Notes under the pieces: model-generated
Database searches by the model: none
Told to the model about the DNA's origin: nothing
What the model saw: only the letters and a program-made list of their open reading frames with translations
Part shown: in pieces, positions 53,426 to 63,020 of the stretch
Numbering within the stretch: the stretch's first letter is position 1
How the letters are laid out: every line of letters begins with the position of its first letter
Made by a program: the position numbers and the translations under genes
Assembly (NCBI RefSeq): GCF_000959445.1
Contig: NZ_CP009631.1
Location: 1,612,001 to 1,676,000, forward strand
Direction of reading: 5' to 3'
Source: Burkholderia vietnamiensis LMG 10929
GTDB taxonomy: Bacteria; Pseudomonadota; Gammaproteobacteria; Burkholderiales; Burkholderiaceae
DNA length: 64,000 nucleotides

Positions 53426-54972
53426 ACCTCGGCGCCACCTTCGTCTTCGTCCTGCTGTTCATCGGCGTCACCATCCTCGGCTTTCTCGCCGCGAACTGGC
53501 GGCGCGGCGATCTCGCCCATCTCGACGAATGGGGCCTCGGCGGCCGCCGCTTTGGCACGATCGTCACGTGGTTCCTGCTCGGCGGCGACCTCTATACGGC
53601 CTACACGTTCGTCGCGGTGCCCGCGCTCGTGTTCGGCGCCGGCGCGATGGGCTTCTTCGCGTTGCCGTACACGATCCTGATCTATCCGTTCGCGTTCGTC
53701 GTGTTTCCGAAGCTGTGGAGCATCGCGAAGCGTCACGGCTACGTGACCGCGGCCGATTTCGTCCACGCCCGCTACGGCAGCCGGATGCTCGCGCTCGCGA
53801 TCGCGGTGACGGGCATCGTCGCGACCATGCCGTACATCGCGCTGCAGCTGGTCGGCATCGAAGTGGTGATCGGCGCGCTCGGCTTCGACACGACCGGCTT
53901 CGTCGGCGACCTGCCGCTGATCATCGCGTTCGCGATCCTCGCCGCGTACACCTACACGTCGGGGCTGCGCGCACCGGCGATGATCGCGATCGTGAAGGAC
54001 ATCCTGATCTACATCACGATCGCCGCGGCGATCATCGTGATCCCGGCCAAGCTCGGCGGCTTCGGGCACATCTTCGCGACGGTGCCGCCGGCCAAGCTGC
54101 TGCTCAAGGCGCCGGACGCGACGAGCCTGAACGGCTACAGCGCCTACGCGACGCTCGCGATCGGCTCCGCGCTCGCGTTGTTCCTGTATCCGCATTCGGT
54201 CACGGCGATCCTGTCGTCGTCGTCGGGCAACACGATTCGCCGCAACATGGCGATGCTGCCCGCGTATTCGTTCGTGCTCGGCCTGCTCGCGCTGCTCGGC
54301 TACATGGCGCTCGCCTCCGGCGTGAAGGACATGCCGCAATACGCGCCGTACTTCAAGGCGTTCGGCCCGAACTTCGCGGTGCCCGCGCTGTTCCTCAACT
54401 ACTTCCCGTCGTGGTTCGTCGGCGTCGCGTTCGCGGCGATCGGCATCGGCGCGCTGGTGCCGGCGGCGATCATGTCGATCGCGGCCGCGAACCTCTACAC
54501 GCGCAACATCCACCGCGAGTTCGTGAACCGCAACATGACGCACCACCAGGAGACGCACGTCGCGAAGCTGGTGTCGCTGATCGTGAAGGTCGGCGCGGTC
54601 GCGTTCATCCTTGGGCTGCCGCTCACGTATGCGATCCAGCTGCAGCTGCTCGGCGGGATCTGGATCATCCAGACGCTGCCGGCGATCGTGCTCGGCCTGT
54701 ACACGCGCGTGCTCGACCATCGCGGGCTGCTGGCCGGCTGGGCGGCAGGCATCGTGTGCGGGACGTGGATGGCGATCTCGCTGAAGCTGGCGAGCTCGAT
54801 CTTCACGATCCACCTGTTCGGTCTCGCGATTCCCGGCTATGCGGCGGTGTGGTCGCTGATCGTGAACCTGGTCGTGTCGGTGGTGGTGAGCGTGCTGGTG
54901 CGCGCGATGGGCGTCGCGCATGCGGAGGATCGCACGCGGCCCGAAGACTATCTCGACGTGATCGAGGGCTGA
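53422..54972 (+). CDS. Sodium:solute symporter family protein
   Basis: A 516-residue inner-membrane transporter of the SSS family with 12-13 helices. DEWGLGGRRFGTIVTWFLLGGDLYTAYTF is the family's N-terminal signature. YVTAADFVHARYGSRML and GVAFAAIGIGALVPAAIMSIAAANLYTRNI follow. It resembles monocarboxylate-type members such as MctP; the substrate is not fixed. ATG 53422 has GGAGG 9 bases upstream. A perfect palindrome follows as terminator. Confidence 0.92.
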   Translation: MNLGATFVFVLLFIGVTILGFLAANWRRGDLAHLDEWGLGGRRFGTIVTWFLLGGDLYTAYTFVAVPALVFGAGAMGFFALPYTILIYPFAFVVFPKLWSIAKRHGYVTAADFVHARYGSRMLALAIAVTGIVATMPYIALQLVGIEVVIGALGFDTTGFVGDLPLIIAFAILAAYTYTSGLRAPAMIAIVKDILIYITIAAAIIVIPAKLGGFGHIFATVPPAKLLLKAPDATSLNGYSAYATLAIGSALALFLYPHSVTAILSSSSGNTIRRNMAMLPAYSFVLGLLALLGYMALASGVKDMPQYAPYFKAFGPNFAVPALFLNYFPSWFVGVAFAAIGIGALVPAAIMSIAAANLYTRNIHREFVNRNMTHHQETHVAKLVSLIVKVGAVAFILGLPLTYAIQLQLLGGIWIIQTLPAIVLGLYTRVLDHRGLLAGWAAGIVCGTWMAISLKLASSIFTIHLFGLAIPGYAAVWSLIVNLVVSVVVSVLVRAMGVAHAEDRTRPEDYLDVIEG

Positions 54973-54994
54973 AGCCGGCCGCGCCGCAGGAAGG

Positions 54995-55022
54995 ACGCCC
55001 GCCGCTGCGCAGCGGCGGGCGT
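54995..55022 (+). terminator. Terminator of the symporter operon
   Basis: ACGCCCGCCGCTGC and GCAGCGGCGGGCGT form a perfect 28-base palindrome followed by TGTCATTT. It lies between convergent genes. Confidence 0.7.
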
Positions 55023-55033
55023 TGTCATTTGCG

Positions 55034-55489
55034 TCAGGCTTGCGCGTGCTTCGCGAGGTCGTCGCGCTGCGACAGGTCCTCGACGTTGACCATCCAGTGC
55101 ACGCCGAAGCGATCCTTCGCCATCCCGAAGCCGAGCGCCCAGAACGTCTTGCCGAACGGCATCGTCACTTCGCCGCCGTCGGCGAGCGCGTCGAACAGCT
55201 TCTGGCCGTCTTCGACCGTCGCCGGGTTCAGCGACAGCGAATAGCCGGCGTGCGCGCCGCCGCCCGGCTGGCTGCAGTCGCCGTCCGAGCACATGATCAT
55301 CGAGTCGCCGATCGTGAAACTGGCATGCATCACCTTGTCGGCCATCTCCGGCGACATCGGGAAATCGGGGTTCGGCGGCGCATCCTTGAAGTGCATCTTG
55401 AACATCGTCTTCGCGCCAAGCGCCCGTTCGTAGAACTGAAGGGCTTCTTCCGCACGGCCATAGAACGTCAGATACGGTTGGACCTGCAT
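55034..55489 (-). CDS. PhnB-like VOC family protein
   Basis: A 151-residue protein with one paired VOC module: MQVQPYLTFYGRAEEALQFYERALG and HASFTIGDSMIMCSDG, then MPFGKTFWALGFGMAKDRFGVHWMVN. It resembles PhnB-like (3-demethylubiquinone methyltransferase-related) VOC proteins, whose function is unknown. ATG 55489 has CAGGAGACAACG upstream. It converges with the symporter gene. Confidence 0.9.
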   Translation of the reverse strand: MQVQPYLTFYGRAEEALQFYERALGAKTMFKMHFKDAPPNPDFPMSPEMADKVMHASFTIGDSMIMCSDGDCSQPGGGAHAGYSLSLNPATVEDGQKLFDALADGGEVTMPFGKTFWALGFGMAKDRFGVHWMVNVEDLSQRDDLAKHAQA

Positions 55490-55623
55490 CGTTGTCTCCT
55501 GTTGACCGGAGCGGCATGTCGGCGCCGCGCCGGGTGCTGCGACGATTGACCGAAACGGCGCGCCGGGATGCGGCCGGCGCACTCGTGACGTGGATTGTAG
55601 TGCGCGGGCCCGGAGATCGAACG

Positions 55624-55662
55624 AAAAATAAAAACGGCCGCGAACATGCAGTTCGCGGCCGT
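55624..55662 (-). terminator. Rho-independent terminator of tal
   Basis: ACGGCCGCGAA (55634-55644) pairs with TTCGCGGCCGT (55652-55662), with TTTTTATTTTT following on the minus strand. It lies about 70 bases after the tal stop. Confidence 0.9.
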
Positions 55663-55733
55663 CGGGCACGCATGGTGACGGCTGCTGCCAGTGCGGCGGC
55701 AAGCTTGCCCGCCGCGCTCGCGCGCCGCCAGGC

Positions 55734-56687
55734 TCAGCGCAGCGCGGCGATCAGTTTCTCGAGCTTGACCGCATCGGCGGCGAATACGCGGATGCCTTCG
55801 GCAAGTTTTTCCGTCGCCATCGCGTCGTCGTTCAGCTGGAAGCGGAACGACGCTTCGTCGATCGCGACGCGTTCGGTCGGCTTGTCGTGCAGCGCGTCGG
55901 GCGACAGCTTGCGCTCGACCGGATCGTTGCTGTCCTGCAGCTTCTGCAGCAGGTCGGGGCTGATGGTCAGCAGATCGCAGCCGGCCAGCTCGATGATCTG
56001 GCTCGTCGTGCGGAAGCTCGCGCCCATCACCTCGGTGTGGTATCCGAACGTCTTGTAGTAGGTGTAGATGCGGCGCACGGACTGCACGCCCGGATCGTTC
56101 GCGCCGCCGTCCTTCGCTTCGTCCCAGTCGGCGCCGGCCTGCTTCTTGTACCAGTCGTAGATGCGGCCGACGAACGGCGAAATCAGCTGCGCGCCCGCTT
56201 CGGCGCACGCGGCGGCCTGCACCAGCGAGAAAAGCAGGGTCATGTTGCACTTGATCCCTTCCTGCTGCAGCACCTGCGCCGCGCGGATGCCTTCCCAGGT
56301 CGAGGCGAGCTTGATCAGGATGCGTTCGCGGCCGATGCCGGCTGCTTCGTACAGCGTGATGAGCTCGCGGCCCTTGTCGATCGAGCGCTGCGTGTCGAAC
56401 GACAGGCGCGCGTCGACTTCGGTCGACACGCGGCCCGGGATCAGCTTCAGGATCTCGGTGCCGAATGCGATCAGCAGGCGATCGATGATGAAATCGGTGC
56501 TTTCGTTGCGGTGATCGCGGACGGTTTTCTCGAGAATCGGCTTGTACGCGTCCTTCTGGACGGCCTTCAGGATCAGCGACGGGTTCGTGGTCGCGTCCTG
56601 CGGCTTGTATTGCGCGAGCTGCTGGAAATCGCCCGTGTCGGCGACGACGGTCGTGTACTGCTTCAGCTGGTCGAGTGCGGTAGTCAT
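55734..56687 (-). CDS. tal: Transaldolase
   Basis: A 317-residue enzyme of the non-oxidative pentose phosphate pathway that transfers a dihydroxyacetone unit from sedoheptulose-7-phosphate. It is the TalB type. VADTGDF holds the catalytic Asp, [10 protein letters not shown] the phosphate region, and [11 protein letters not shown] the Schiff-base Lys (K126). The length matches TalB. Start ATG at 56687. Strong terminator follows; the gene looks monocistronic. Confidence 0.97.
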   Translation of the reverse strand: MTTALDQLKQYTTVVADTGDFQQLAQYKPQDATTNPSLILKAVQKDAYKPILEKTVRDHRNESTDFIIDRLLIAFGTEILKLIPGRVSTEVDARLSFDTQRSIDKGRELITLYEAAGIGRERILIKLASTWEGIRAAQVLQQEGIKCNMTLLFSLVQAAACAEAGAQLISPFVGRIYDWYKKQAGADWDEAKDGGANDPGVQSVRRIYTYYKTFGYHTEVMGASFRTTSQIIELAGCDLLTISPDLLQKLQDSNDPVERKLSPDALHDKPTERVAIDEASFRFQLNDDAMATEKLAEGIRVFAADAVKLEKLIAALR

Positions 56688-56859
56688 GGCGATTCGGGAG
56701 GAGGGCGCAAGGCGCCTGGGTTCTCACGGGCCGCGCGAGCGCGGCAGCGAAGCGAGACGGCGCGGGGCGCCGCCTGCGATCCACTATTCTAGGCCCGATT
56801 CGCGTCGCGCACGTGATGGCGCGCCGCTCGGCCGGCACGAGGCGGCGCCGTGCGCGCGG

Positions 56860-58071
56860 TTATGCGGGGCGTCGCGCGTTCAGGATCACTTGCGTGACGA
56901 TCCCGGCCACGAGCCCCCAGAACGCCGATCCGATCGACAGCAGCGTGAGGCCCGACGCCGTGACCATGAACGTGACGAGCGCTGCTTCGCGCTGCTTCAC
57001 GTCCTGCATCGCATTCGCGAGCCCGCTCATGATCGAGCCGAACAGCGCGAGCGCTGCGACCGACACGACCAGCGCCTTCGGCAGCGCCGCGAACAGCGCG
57101 GCGATCGTCGCGCCGAACACGCCGGCGATCAGATAGAAGGTGCCGCACCAGACGGCGGCCGTGTAACGCTTCGCGTGATCCTCGTGCGCTTCGGGGCCGG
57201 TGCAGATCGCGGCCGTGATCGCCGCGAGGTTCACGCCGTGCGAGCCGAACGGCGCGAGCAGCAGCGAGGCGAGCCCGGTCGTCGCGATCAGCGGCGACGA
57301 CGGCGTCGCATAGCCGTCCGCGCGCAGCACCGCGATGCCCGGCACGTTCTGCGACGCCATCGCAACGACGAACAGGGGAATGCCGATGCTGACGATCGAC
57401 GCGATCGAGAACGCCGGCATCGTGAACACCGGCTGCGCGAGCGCGATGTGGAAGCGGCTGAAGTTGAGCAGGCCGAGGCCGCCGGCCACCGCGGTGCCGA
57501 CGATCAGCGTCGTGACGATCGCGTAGCGCGGCGCGGCGCGCTTGACGATCAGGTAGGTGAAGAACATCGCGAGCACGAGGGCGGTCTGGAACTGGGCCGC
57601 GCGGAAGATCTCGATGCCGATCTCGAACAGGATGCCGGCGAGCAACGCGGCCGCGATGCCGGCCGGAATGCGCTTCATCAGCGTATCGAACAGCCCGCTC
57701 ACGCCGACGGCCGTCAGCAGCAGCGCGCAGACGACGAACGCGCCGATCGCTTCGGGATACGGCACGCCGGGCAGCGACGCGATCAGCAGCGCGGCGCCCG
57801 GCGTCGACCACGCGACGACGACCGGCGCGCGAAACCGCAGCGACAGCCCGATGGTCGTGAGCGCCATGCCGATCGACAGCGCCCAGATCCACGACGAGAT
57901 TTGCGCATCGGTGAGGTGCGCGGCGCGGCCGCCCTGGAACATCAGCACGAGCGAGCTCGTGTAGCCGGTCATCATCGCGACGAAGCCGGCGACGAGCGCC
58001 GACACCGACGTATCGGCGAAAAAGCGGCGGCCGCCGGCGCGGCCGGCGCTCGCGGTGGGCGAGGGGTTCAT
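56860..58071 (-). CDS. Benzoate/H+ symporter family protein (BenE-like)
   Basis: A 403-residue inner-membrane protein with about 12 helices, matching BenE: VSALVAGFVAMMTGYTSSLVLMFQ, STPGAALLIA and SQNVPGIAVLRADGY. BenE members import benzoate with a proton; other substrates are possible. No ben catabolic genes are adjacent. The real start is the ATG at 58071 (MNPSPTASAG), with GGAGATAGC just upstream. The same frame stays open far upstream but only as antisense to the VWA and MoxR genes. Confidence 0.92.
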   Translation of the reverse strand: MNPSPTASAGRAGGRRFFADTSVSALVAGFVAMMTGYTSSLVLMFQGGRAAHLTDAQISSWIWALSIGMALTTIGLSLRFRAPVVVAWSTPGAALLIASLPGVPYPEAIGAFVVCALLLTAVGVSGLFDTLMKRIPAGIAAALLAGILFEIGIEIFRAAQFQTALVLAMFFTYLIVKRAAPRYAIVTTLIVGTAVAGGLGLLNFSRFHIALAQPVFTMPAFSIASIVSIGIPLFVVAMASQNVPGIAVLRADGYATPSSPLIATTGLASLLLAPFGSHGVNLAAITAAICTGPEAHEDHAKRYTAAVWCGTFYLIAGVFGATIAALFAALPKALVVSVAALALFGSIMSGLANAMQDVKQREAALVTFMVTASGLTLLSIGSAFWGLVAGIVTQVILNARRPA

Positions 58072-58127
58072 GCTATCTCCGAGGGGGAGGCCGCGCGTGC
58101 GGCCTGCGGGTCTGCTGGGTGGGTTCG

Positions 58128-59303
58128 TTATTTGCTGAGCGTGCGCATCGCGGTTTCGAGGCCCGCGAGCGTGAGCGGATACATGCGCTGGCCGAGCACG
58201 TCGCGAATGATCGCGATCGACTGCCGGTATTCCCATAGCCGCTCGGGCTCCGGGTTCAGCCATGCATGGTGGGGGAACTGGTCGGCGAAGCGGCGCAGCC
58301 ACACGGCGCCGGCCTCCGGGTTGTTGTATTCGACCGAGCCGCCTGGCTGCAGCACTTCGTACGGGCTCATCGTCGCGTCGCCGACGAAGATCAGCTTGTA
58401 GTCGGGCGTGAACTTGTGCAGCACGTCCCACGTCGCGGTGCGCTCCGACTGGCGCCGGTGATTGTTCTTCCACAGGTGGTCGTACACGCAGTTGTGGAAA
58501 TAGTAGAACTCGAGGTGCTTGAACTCGGCCTTCGCGGCCGAGAACAGTTCTTCGGTGCGCTTGATGTGGTCGTCCATCGAGCCGCCGACGTCGAGCAGCA
58601 TCAGCACCTTCACGTTGTTGTGGCGCTCGGGCACCATCCGCAGATCGAGCCAGCCGGCGTTCGCGGCCGTGCTGCGGATCGTGCCGGGCAGGTCGAGCTC
58701 CTCGGCCGCGCCTTCGCGCGCGAAGCGGCGCAGGCGCCGCAGCGCGACCTTGATGTTGCGCGTGCCGATCTCGACCGAGTCGTCGTAGTCGCGATACGCG
58801 CGCGCCTCCCACACCTTGACCGCGGTGCGGTTGCCGTTCGACGGGCCGCCGATGCGGATCCCTTCGGGGTTGTAGCCGCCGTGGCCGAACGGCGAGGTGC
58901 CGCCGGTGCCGATCCACTTGTTGCCGCCTTCGTGGCGCTCCTTCTGCTCGTCGAGCAGCGCCTTCAGGCGCGCCATCAGCTTGTCGAGCCCGCCCATCGC
59001 TTCGATCTGCGCCTTCTCGTCCGGCGACAGCTCGCGCTCGAGGCGCTTCTCGAGCCAGTCGAGCGGAATGTCGAACGCGTCGGACGGCAGCGCGGACACG
59101 CCGTGGAAATACGCGCCGAACGCCTGGTCGAACTTGTCGAAGTACTGCTCGTCCTTCACGAGCGTCATCCGCGCGAGGAAGTAGAACGCGTCGATCGACG
59201 GCGAGATCAGGCCGGCCTTCAGCGCTTCGAGCAGCGTCAGGTATTCCTTCACCGAGACGGGCAGCTTGGCTGCGCGCAGCGCGTAGAAGAAATTGAGCAG
59301 CAT
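58128..59303 (-). CDS. VWA-domain protein (CoxE-like) partner of MoxR ATPase
   Basis: A 391-residue cytoplasmic protein. The N-terminal half is the helical COG3825-type domain. The C-terminal half is a von Willebrand A domain with MIDAS motif DVGGSM and a later VGDATM. Such proteins pair with MoxR AAA+ ATPases to mature or insert cofactors into enzyme complexes. It starts 21 bases after the ATPase gene. Start ATG at 59303 (MLLNFFYALRAAKLPVSVKEYL) is family-like. The client enzyme is not in the window. Confidence 0.92.
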   Translation of the reverse strand: MLLNFFYALRAAKLPVSVKEYLTLLEALKAGLISPSIDAFYFLARMTLVKDEQYFDKFDQAFGAYFHGVSALPSDAFDIPLDWLEKRLERELSPDEKAQIEAMGGLDKLMARLKALLDEQKERHEGGNKWIGTGGTSPFGHGGYNPEGIRIGGPSNGNRTAVKVWEARAYRDYDDSVEIGTRNIKVALRRLRRFAREGAAEELDLPGTIRSTAANAGWLDLRMVPERHNNVKVLMLLDVGGSMDDHIKRTEELFSAAKAEFKHLEFYYFHNCVYDHLWKNNHRRQSERTATWDVLHKFTPDYKLIFVGDATMSPYEVLQPGGSVEYNNPEAGAVWLRRFADQFPHHAWLNPEPERLWEYRQSIAIIRDVLGQRMYPLTLAGLETAMRTLSK

Positions 59304-59324
59304 GGCCGGGCCTTCGCGCGTGGG

Positions 59325-60167
59325 TTACCGGTTGTGCCGGTTCATGTAGACGAGCCGCTCGAGCAGGCTCAGATCCTGCTCGTTCTTCAGCAGCGCGCCG
59401 GCGAGCGGCGGGACGATCTGCTTCGCGTCGGCGCCGCGCAGCGCGTCGGCGGGGATGTTCTCGGCGAGCAGCAGCTTCAGCCAGTCGAGCAGCTCGGACG
59501 TCGACGGCTTCTTCTTGAGGCCCGACACGCTGCGCAATTCGAAGAAACTCTGCAGCGCGGCCTGCAGCAGCTCCTCGCGGATGTTCGGGAAGTGGACCGC
59601 GACGATCTTCTGCATCGTCGACGCATCGGGAAACTGGATGTAGTGGAAGAAGCAGCGGCGCAGGAACGCGTCGGGCAATTCCTTCTCGTTGTTCGACGTG
59701 ATGATCACGAGCGGGCGATGCTTCGCGCGCACCGTCTCGCGCGTCTCGTACACGTGGAACTCCATGCGGTCGAGCTCGCGCAGCAGGTCGTTCGGGAATT
59801 CGATGTCGGCCTTGTCGATCTCGTCGATCAGCAGCACGCTCGGGCGCTCGGCGTCGAACGCCTGCCACAGCACGCCTTTCACGATGTAGTTCGCGATGTC
59901 CTTCACGCGTTCGTCGCCGAGCTGCGAGTCGCGCAGGCGCGAGACGGCGTCGTATTCGTACAGGCCCTGCTGCGCTTTGGTGGTCGACTTGATGTGCCAC
60001 TGCAGCAGCGGCATGTCGAGCGCGGCGGCCACTTCCTCGGCGAGCATCGTCTTGCCGGTGCCGGGTTCGCCCTTGATCAGCAGCGGGCGCTGCAGCGTCA
60101 GTGCGGCGTTGACCGCGAGCTTCAGGTCGTCGGCGGCGACGTAGTGCGAGGATCCTTTGAAACGCAT
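59325..60167 (-). CDS. MoxR-family AAA+ ATPase
   Basis: A 280-residue AAA+ chaperone. Walker A is GEPGTGKT (33-40), Walker B VLLIDEIDKAD, sensor 1 IITSNNEKELPDAFLRRC with the arginine finger region. It should remodel a client with the VWA partner encoded next. ATG 60167 follows AAAGAGCGCCGC; a longer frame to 60395 has no MoxR-like sequence. It is first in a two-gene unit, perhaps three with the BenE-like gene 57 bases after the VWA gene. Confidence 0.94.
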   Translation of the reverse strand: MRFKGSSHYVAADDLKLAVNAALTLQRPLLIKGEPGTGKTMLAEEVAAALDMPLLQWHIKSTTKAQQGLYEYDAVSRLRDSQLGDERVKDIANYIVKGVLWQAFDAERPSVLLIDEIDKADIEFPNDLLRELDRMEFHVYETRETVRAKHRPLVIITSNNEKELPDAFLRRCFFHYIQFPDASTMQKIVAVHFPNIREELLQAALQSFFELRSVSGLKKKPSTSELLDWLKLLLAENIPADALRGADAKQIVPPLAGALLKNEQDLSLLERLVYMNRHNR

Positions 60168-60306
60168 GGCGGCGCTCTTTTCTGGTCTCAAAAAAACCCA
60201 GTATAAGTCAGAAGGGCTGTCCGGTTGGCGCGCTCCCGCGTATCGTTGCCGGGGCTGCGGCGGGCCGGGCGCGGGCGCCGTGTGGACGCATTCCCCGCCG
60301 ACGCGG

Positions 60307-60312
60307 TACAAT
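60307..60312 (+). promoter_or_regulatory. -10-like TACAAT before the cytochrome genes
   Basis: TACAAT lies about 100 bases before the first cytochrome gene, followed by GGCCG and eight T. The -35 is unclear. Confidence 0.35.
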
Positions 60313-60412
60313 CTGGCCGTTTTTTTTGGCCTGCGTGGCGACCGATAAGCAAAACGGCGCGGGCCGTTGCCGCTTCGGCGCCAGTTTCCCCTCAAGCTAG
60401 GTTACAAGAGCT

Positions 60413-60772
60413 ATGAACAAATTCGTCGGCAAACACGTCGTTGTCGCGGCGCTCGTGGCGCTCGCGGGCAGCGCGCAGGCGGCCGGTGTGGTCGGCAACC
60501 CGAAGGACGGGGCGAGCAAGGCCGCCATGTGCATCGGTTGCCACGGCATCCAGGATTACCGCGCGGCGTACCCGGAGGTCTACCGGGTGCCCGTCCTCGG
60601 CGGCCAGAACCAGCAATATCTCGAGAACGCGCTGAAGGCCTACCGCAAGAAGGATCGTCACTTCCCGTCGATGAATGCGATCGCCGGTTCGCTGACGGAT
60701 CAGGACATCGCGGATCTGGCGGCCTACTATGCCGCCCAGAAGGCCGACACGAAGGACAATCCCTACAAGTAA
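60413..60772 (+). CDS. Periplasmic cytochrome c (class I)
   Basis: A 119-residue exported heme protein. The signal peptide MNKFVGKHVVVAALVALAGSAQA is followed by the heme attachment site CIGCH (40-44). A C-terminal Met (FPSMNAIAG) can be the sixth ligand. It resembles cytochrome c553/c4-type domains that carry electrons to terminal oxidases. The second cytochrome gene starts 40 bases later, so they form an operon. Confidence 0.92.
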   Translation: MNKFVGKHVVVAALVALAGSAQAAGVVGNPKDGASKAAMCIGCHGIQDYRAAYPEVYRVPVLGGQNQQYLENALKAYRKKDRHFPSMNAIAGSLTDQDIADLAAYYAAQKADTKDNPYK

Positions 60773-60812
60773 AGCGCGCGCCGCCGATCAGACCGGCGGG
60801 ACAGGAGCATTC

Positions 60813-61172
60813 ATGAACAACGCATTCAAGACGGCGGCGGTGGCACTGGCGGCCGGCCTCGCGATCGGTACCGCGCATGCGGCGGACACGACGAAGGGCA
60901 AGGAACTGGTCGAGTCGCACAACTGCGCGGCCTGCCATGGCGCGCAACTGAACAAGCCGATCAACGCCGAATATCCGCGCCTCGCGGGCCAGCACGCCGA
61001 CTACCTCGTGTGGGCGATGCGCCAGTACCAGATGGGGCTGACGAACCCACTGCTCGGCCGCAACAACGCGATCATGCAGGCGCAGGTGCAGAACCTGTCG
61101 GTGAGCGACATGAAGGACATCGCCGCCTACATCGAGTCGCTGAAAGAAACCGATCTCGTCTTCAAGAAGTAA
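60813..61172 (+). CDS. Periplasmic cytochrome c (class I), second copy
   Basis: A 119-residue exported heme protein with signal MNNAFKTAAVALAAGLAIGTAHA and heme site CAACH (38-42). Later Met residues (NNAIMQAQV) can be axial ligands. It belongs to the cytochrome c553/c4-like group but is clearly diverged from the first copy. ATG 60813 has ACAGGAG 6 bases upstream. A strong terminator follows. Confidence 0.92.
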   Translation: MNNAFKTAAVALAAGLAIGTAHAADTTKGKELVESHNCAACHGAQLNKPINAEYPRLAGQHADYLVWAMRQYQMGLTNPLLGRNNAIMQAQVQNLSVSDMKDIAAYIESLKETDLVFKK

Positions 61173-61201
61173 GTGTGCCGGGCCGAGCGGCCCGTGCAGC
61201 G

Positions 61202-61231
61202 AAATACCCCGCCGCGGCGGGGTATTTTTTT
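61202..61231 (+). terminator. Rho-independent terminator of the cytochrome operon
   Basis: AAATACCCCGCCG and CGGCGGGGTATTT form a 26-base palindrome followed by four more T, immediately past the second cytochrome gene. Confidence 0.9.
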
Positions 61232-61272
61232 GTCCGCGCGGCGGCGGCCGGCGATCGCGCCGCGGCCCGCGG

Positions 61273-61707
61273 TCAGTCGCGCGACGCGCGGCGCAGGATG
61301 CGTTGCAGATAGGCGTCGGTGTCCGGCGGCGTGCCGGTGCGCTGCGCTTCCCAGATCGTCTCGCCGAGACATTCCATGATCGTGTGCTGCGCTTCGTGCG
61401 TCGAGTCGAGCTTCGCGGCCAGCTTGTCGTGCGCGGCGCGGATGCCGGGCGGCTGGTCGATCGATAGCTGCTCGCTGATCGCGAGGTGCATCGACAGGTG
61501 CAGGAACGGGTTCGTGCGACCTTCCTCGGGCGTGTAGTTGCGCGCGGCGGCGCCGTCGGCGTCCGCGAGCTCGTCGTGGTATTCGGGGTGTTCGACGATC
61601 CAGTCGGCGGCCATCGCTTCCAGCGGCGTCAGGATCTCGCCTGCGCGCTGCTTGCGCCAGGTTTCGGTGAAAAAGCGACGGACTTCGTCGCGACTCGGAT
61701 TGAACAT
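61273..61707 (-). CDS. DUF1841 family protein
   Basis: A 144-residue soluble protein. The sequence FNPSRDEVRRFFTETWRKQRAGEILTPLEAMAADWIVEHPEYH and the later NPFLHLSMHLAISEQLSIDQPPGIR are typical of DUF1841, common in beta- and gammaproteobacteria. Conserved His and Glu residues suggest a metal site, but the function is unknown. Start ATG at 61707. It converges with the cytochrome operon. Confidence 0.88.
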   Translation of the reverse strand: MFNPSRDEVRRFFTETWRKQRAGEILTPLEAMAADWIVEHPEYHDELADADGAAARNYTPEEGRTNPFLHLSMHLAISEQLSIDQPPGIRAAHDKLAAKLDSTHEAQHTIMECLGETIWEAQRTGTPPDTDAYLQRILRRASRD

Positions 61708-61956
61708 GATCGGGGAAACGTCGTGATTCGGACGGCCTGATGCCGCGTCGCGCATTGTACGCCGGGTCGGCGGGCGGTGCTGGCGGGCGGCTGGGCGCGA
61801 GCGGAACGCGCGTTGCGGGATGCGGCGGGCGGCCGCGATTGGGTGCGCAGGCCGCGTTGGCCGCGCGCCTCGCAACGGATGAGCGAGGGCTAGGCTTGCG
61901 GACGCCGGACGGCTAGACTCCGTCGATCGCCGTCGTCGCGCTCGCTGCGCTCCATC

Positions 61957-62886
61957 ATGTCCGCCACCGCCCGTTCATCGTCCGCCGCGCTGCGAGGCGC
62001 GCTCTATGTCGCGTTGTCCGCCGCCGCGTTCGGCGCGATGGCGATTTTCGGCCGCTATGCGTATGCGGCCGGCGTCGACGTGCTCGGCCTGCTGATCGTG
62101 CGGTTCGCGATCGGCGGCGCGATCCTCGCGGCGATCGCGCGGCGGCGGCGCGTCGCGTGGCCGCGCGGGCGCAGGCTCGCGCCGCTCGTCGCGATGGGCG
62201 CGCTCGGCTACGTCGGGCAGTCGTTCTGCTATTTCAGCGCGCTTCAGCATGCACAGGCGAGCCTCGTCGCGTTGCTGCTCTATCTGTATCCGGCCTTCGT
62301 CACGCTGCTCGCAGCATGGTGGCTGGGCGAGCGCCTGACGCGCGCGAAGGCCGTCGCGCTCGTGCTGTGCGTGGCCGGCTCGGCGCTGATGGTCGGCGGC
62401 GGGCACGGCGAGCCGCTCGGCATTGGGCTCGCGCTGGCGGCCGCGGTGATCTATTCGCTGTACATCGTCGGCGGCACGAAGGCGACGCGCGGCGTCGATC
62501 CGCTCGCGACCACCGCGATCATCTGCCTGTCGGCCACCGCGACGCTCGTCGCGATCGCTGTCGTGCGAACGGCGGCGTTCGGCGCGCCGCCGCGCTGGCC
62601 TGCGACGGCCGGCGGCTGGGCGTCGATGCTGGCGATAGCGCTGGTCTCGACGGTCGCCGCGATGCTGGCGTTCTTCGCCGGCCTCGAGCGGCTCGGCGCC
62701 GCGCGCACGTCGATGCTGTCGACGCTCGAACCGGTCGTGACGGTCGCGCTCGCGGCGCTGCTGTTCGGCGAGGCGTTGTCGCCGCTGCAGTGGGCGGGCG
62801 GCATCGCGATTCTCGCGGCCGTGCTGGCGCTCGTGCGTGCGGGCGGCGCGGCGGTCGACGATACGACGGCGACGTCCAACGCGTAG
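61957..62886 (+). CDS. EamA/DMT-family transporter, second in window
   Basis: A 309-residue inner-membrane protein with ten helices in two EamA repeats (about 14-150 and 165-295). It is distinct in sequence from the exporter at 44821. Substrate unknown. ATG 61957 lacks a strong ribosome binding site; the sequence from LRGALYVALSAAAFGAMAIFGRYAYA is family-like. A tandem-repeat gap follows. Confidence 0.88.
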   Translation: MSATARSSSAALRGALYVALSAAAFGAMAIFGRYAYAAGVDVLGLLIVRFAIGGAILAAIARRRRVAWPRGRRLAPLVAMGALGYVGQSFCYFSALQHAQASLVALLLYLYPAFVTLLAAWWLGERLTRAKAVALVLCVAGSALMVGGGHGEPLGIGLALAAAVIYSLYIVGGTKATRGVDPLATTAIICLSATATLVAIAVVRTAAFGAPPRWPATAGGWASMLAIALVSTVAAMLAFFAGLERLGAARTSMLSTLEPVVTVALAALLFGEALSPLQWAGGIAILAAVLALVRAGGAAVDDTTATSNA

Positions 62887-63020
62887 CGGGGGGCGGAAGG
62901 GCGGCGGTGGTGCGGGTGGGGGCGGCGTGGTATGGCATGGCGCGAGATGTCGCGATACGGCACGGCGCAACACGGCACGGCCCAGAACAACTCGGCACGA
63001 CAACGACAGCGGACGACAGC

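Noticed and set aside
56860..60000. 1046-residue minus-strand frame that would fuse the BenE-like protein to an upstream part
   Set aside because: Only the part after ATG 58071 is protein-like. The rest is an off-frame reading of the VWA and MoxR genes, which lie on the same strand with clear domains.
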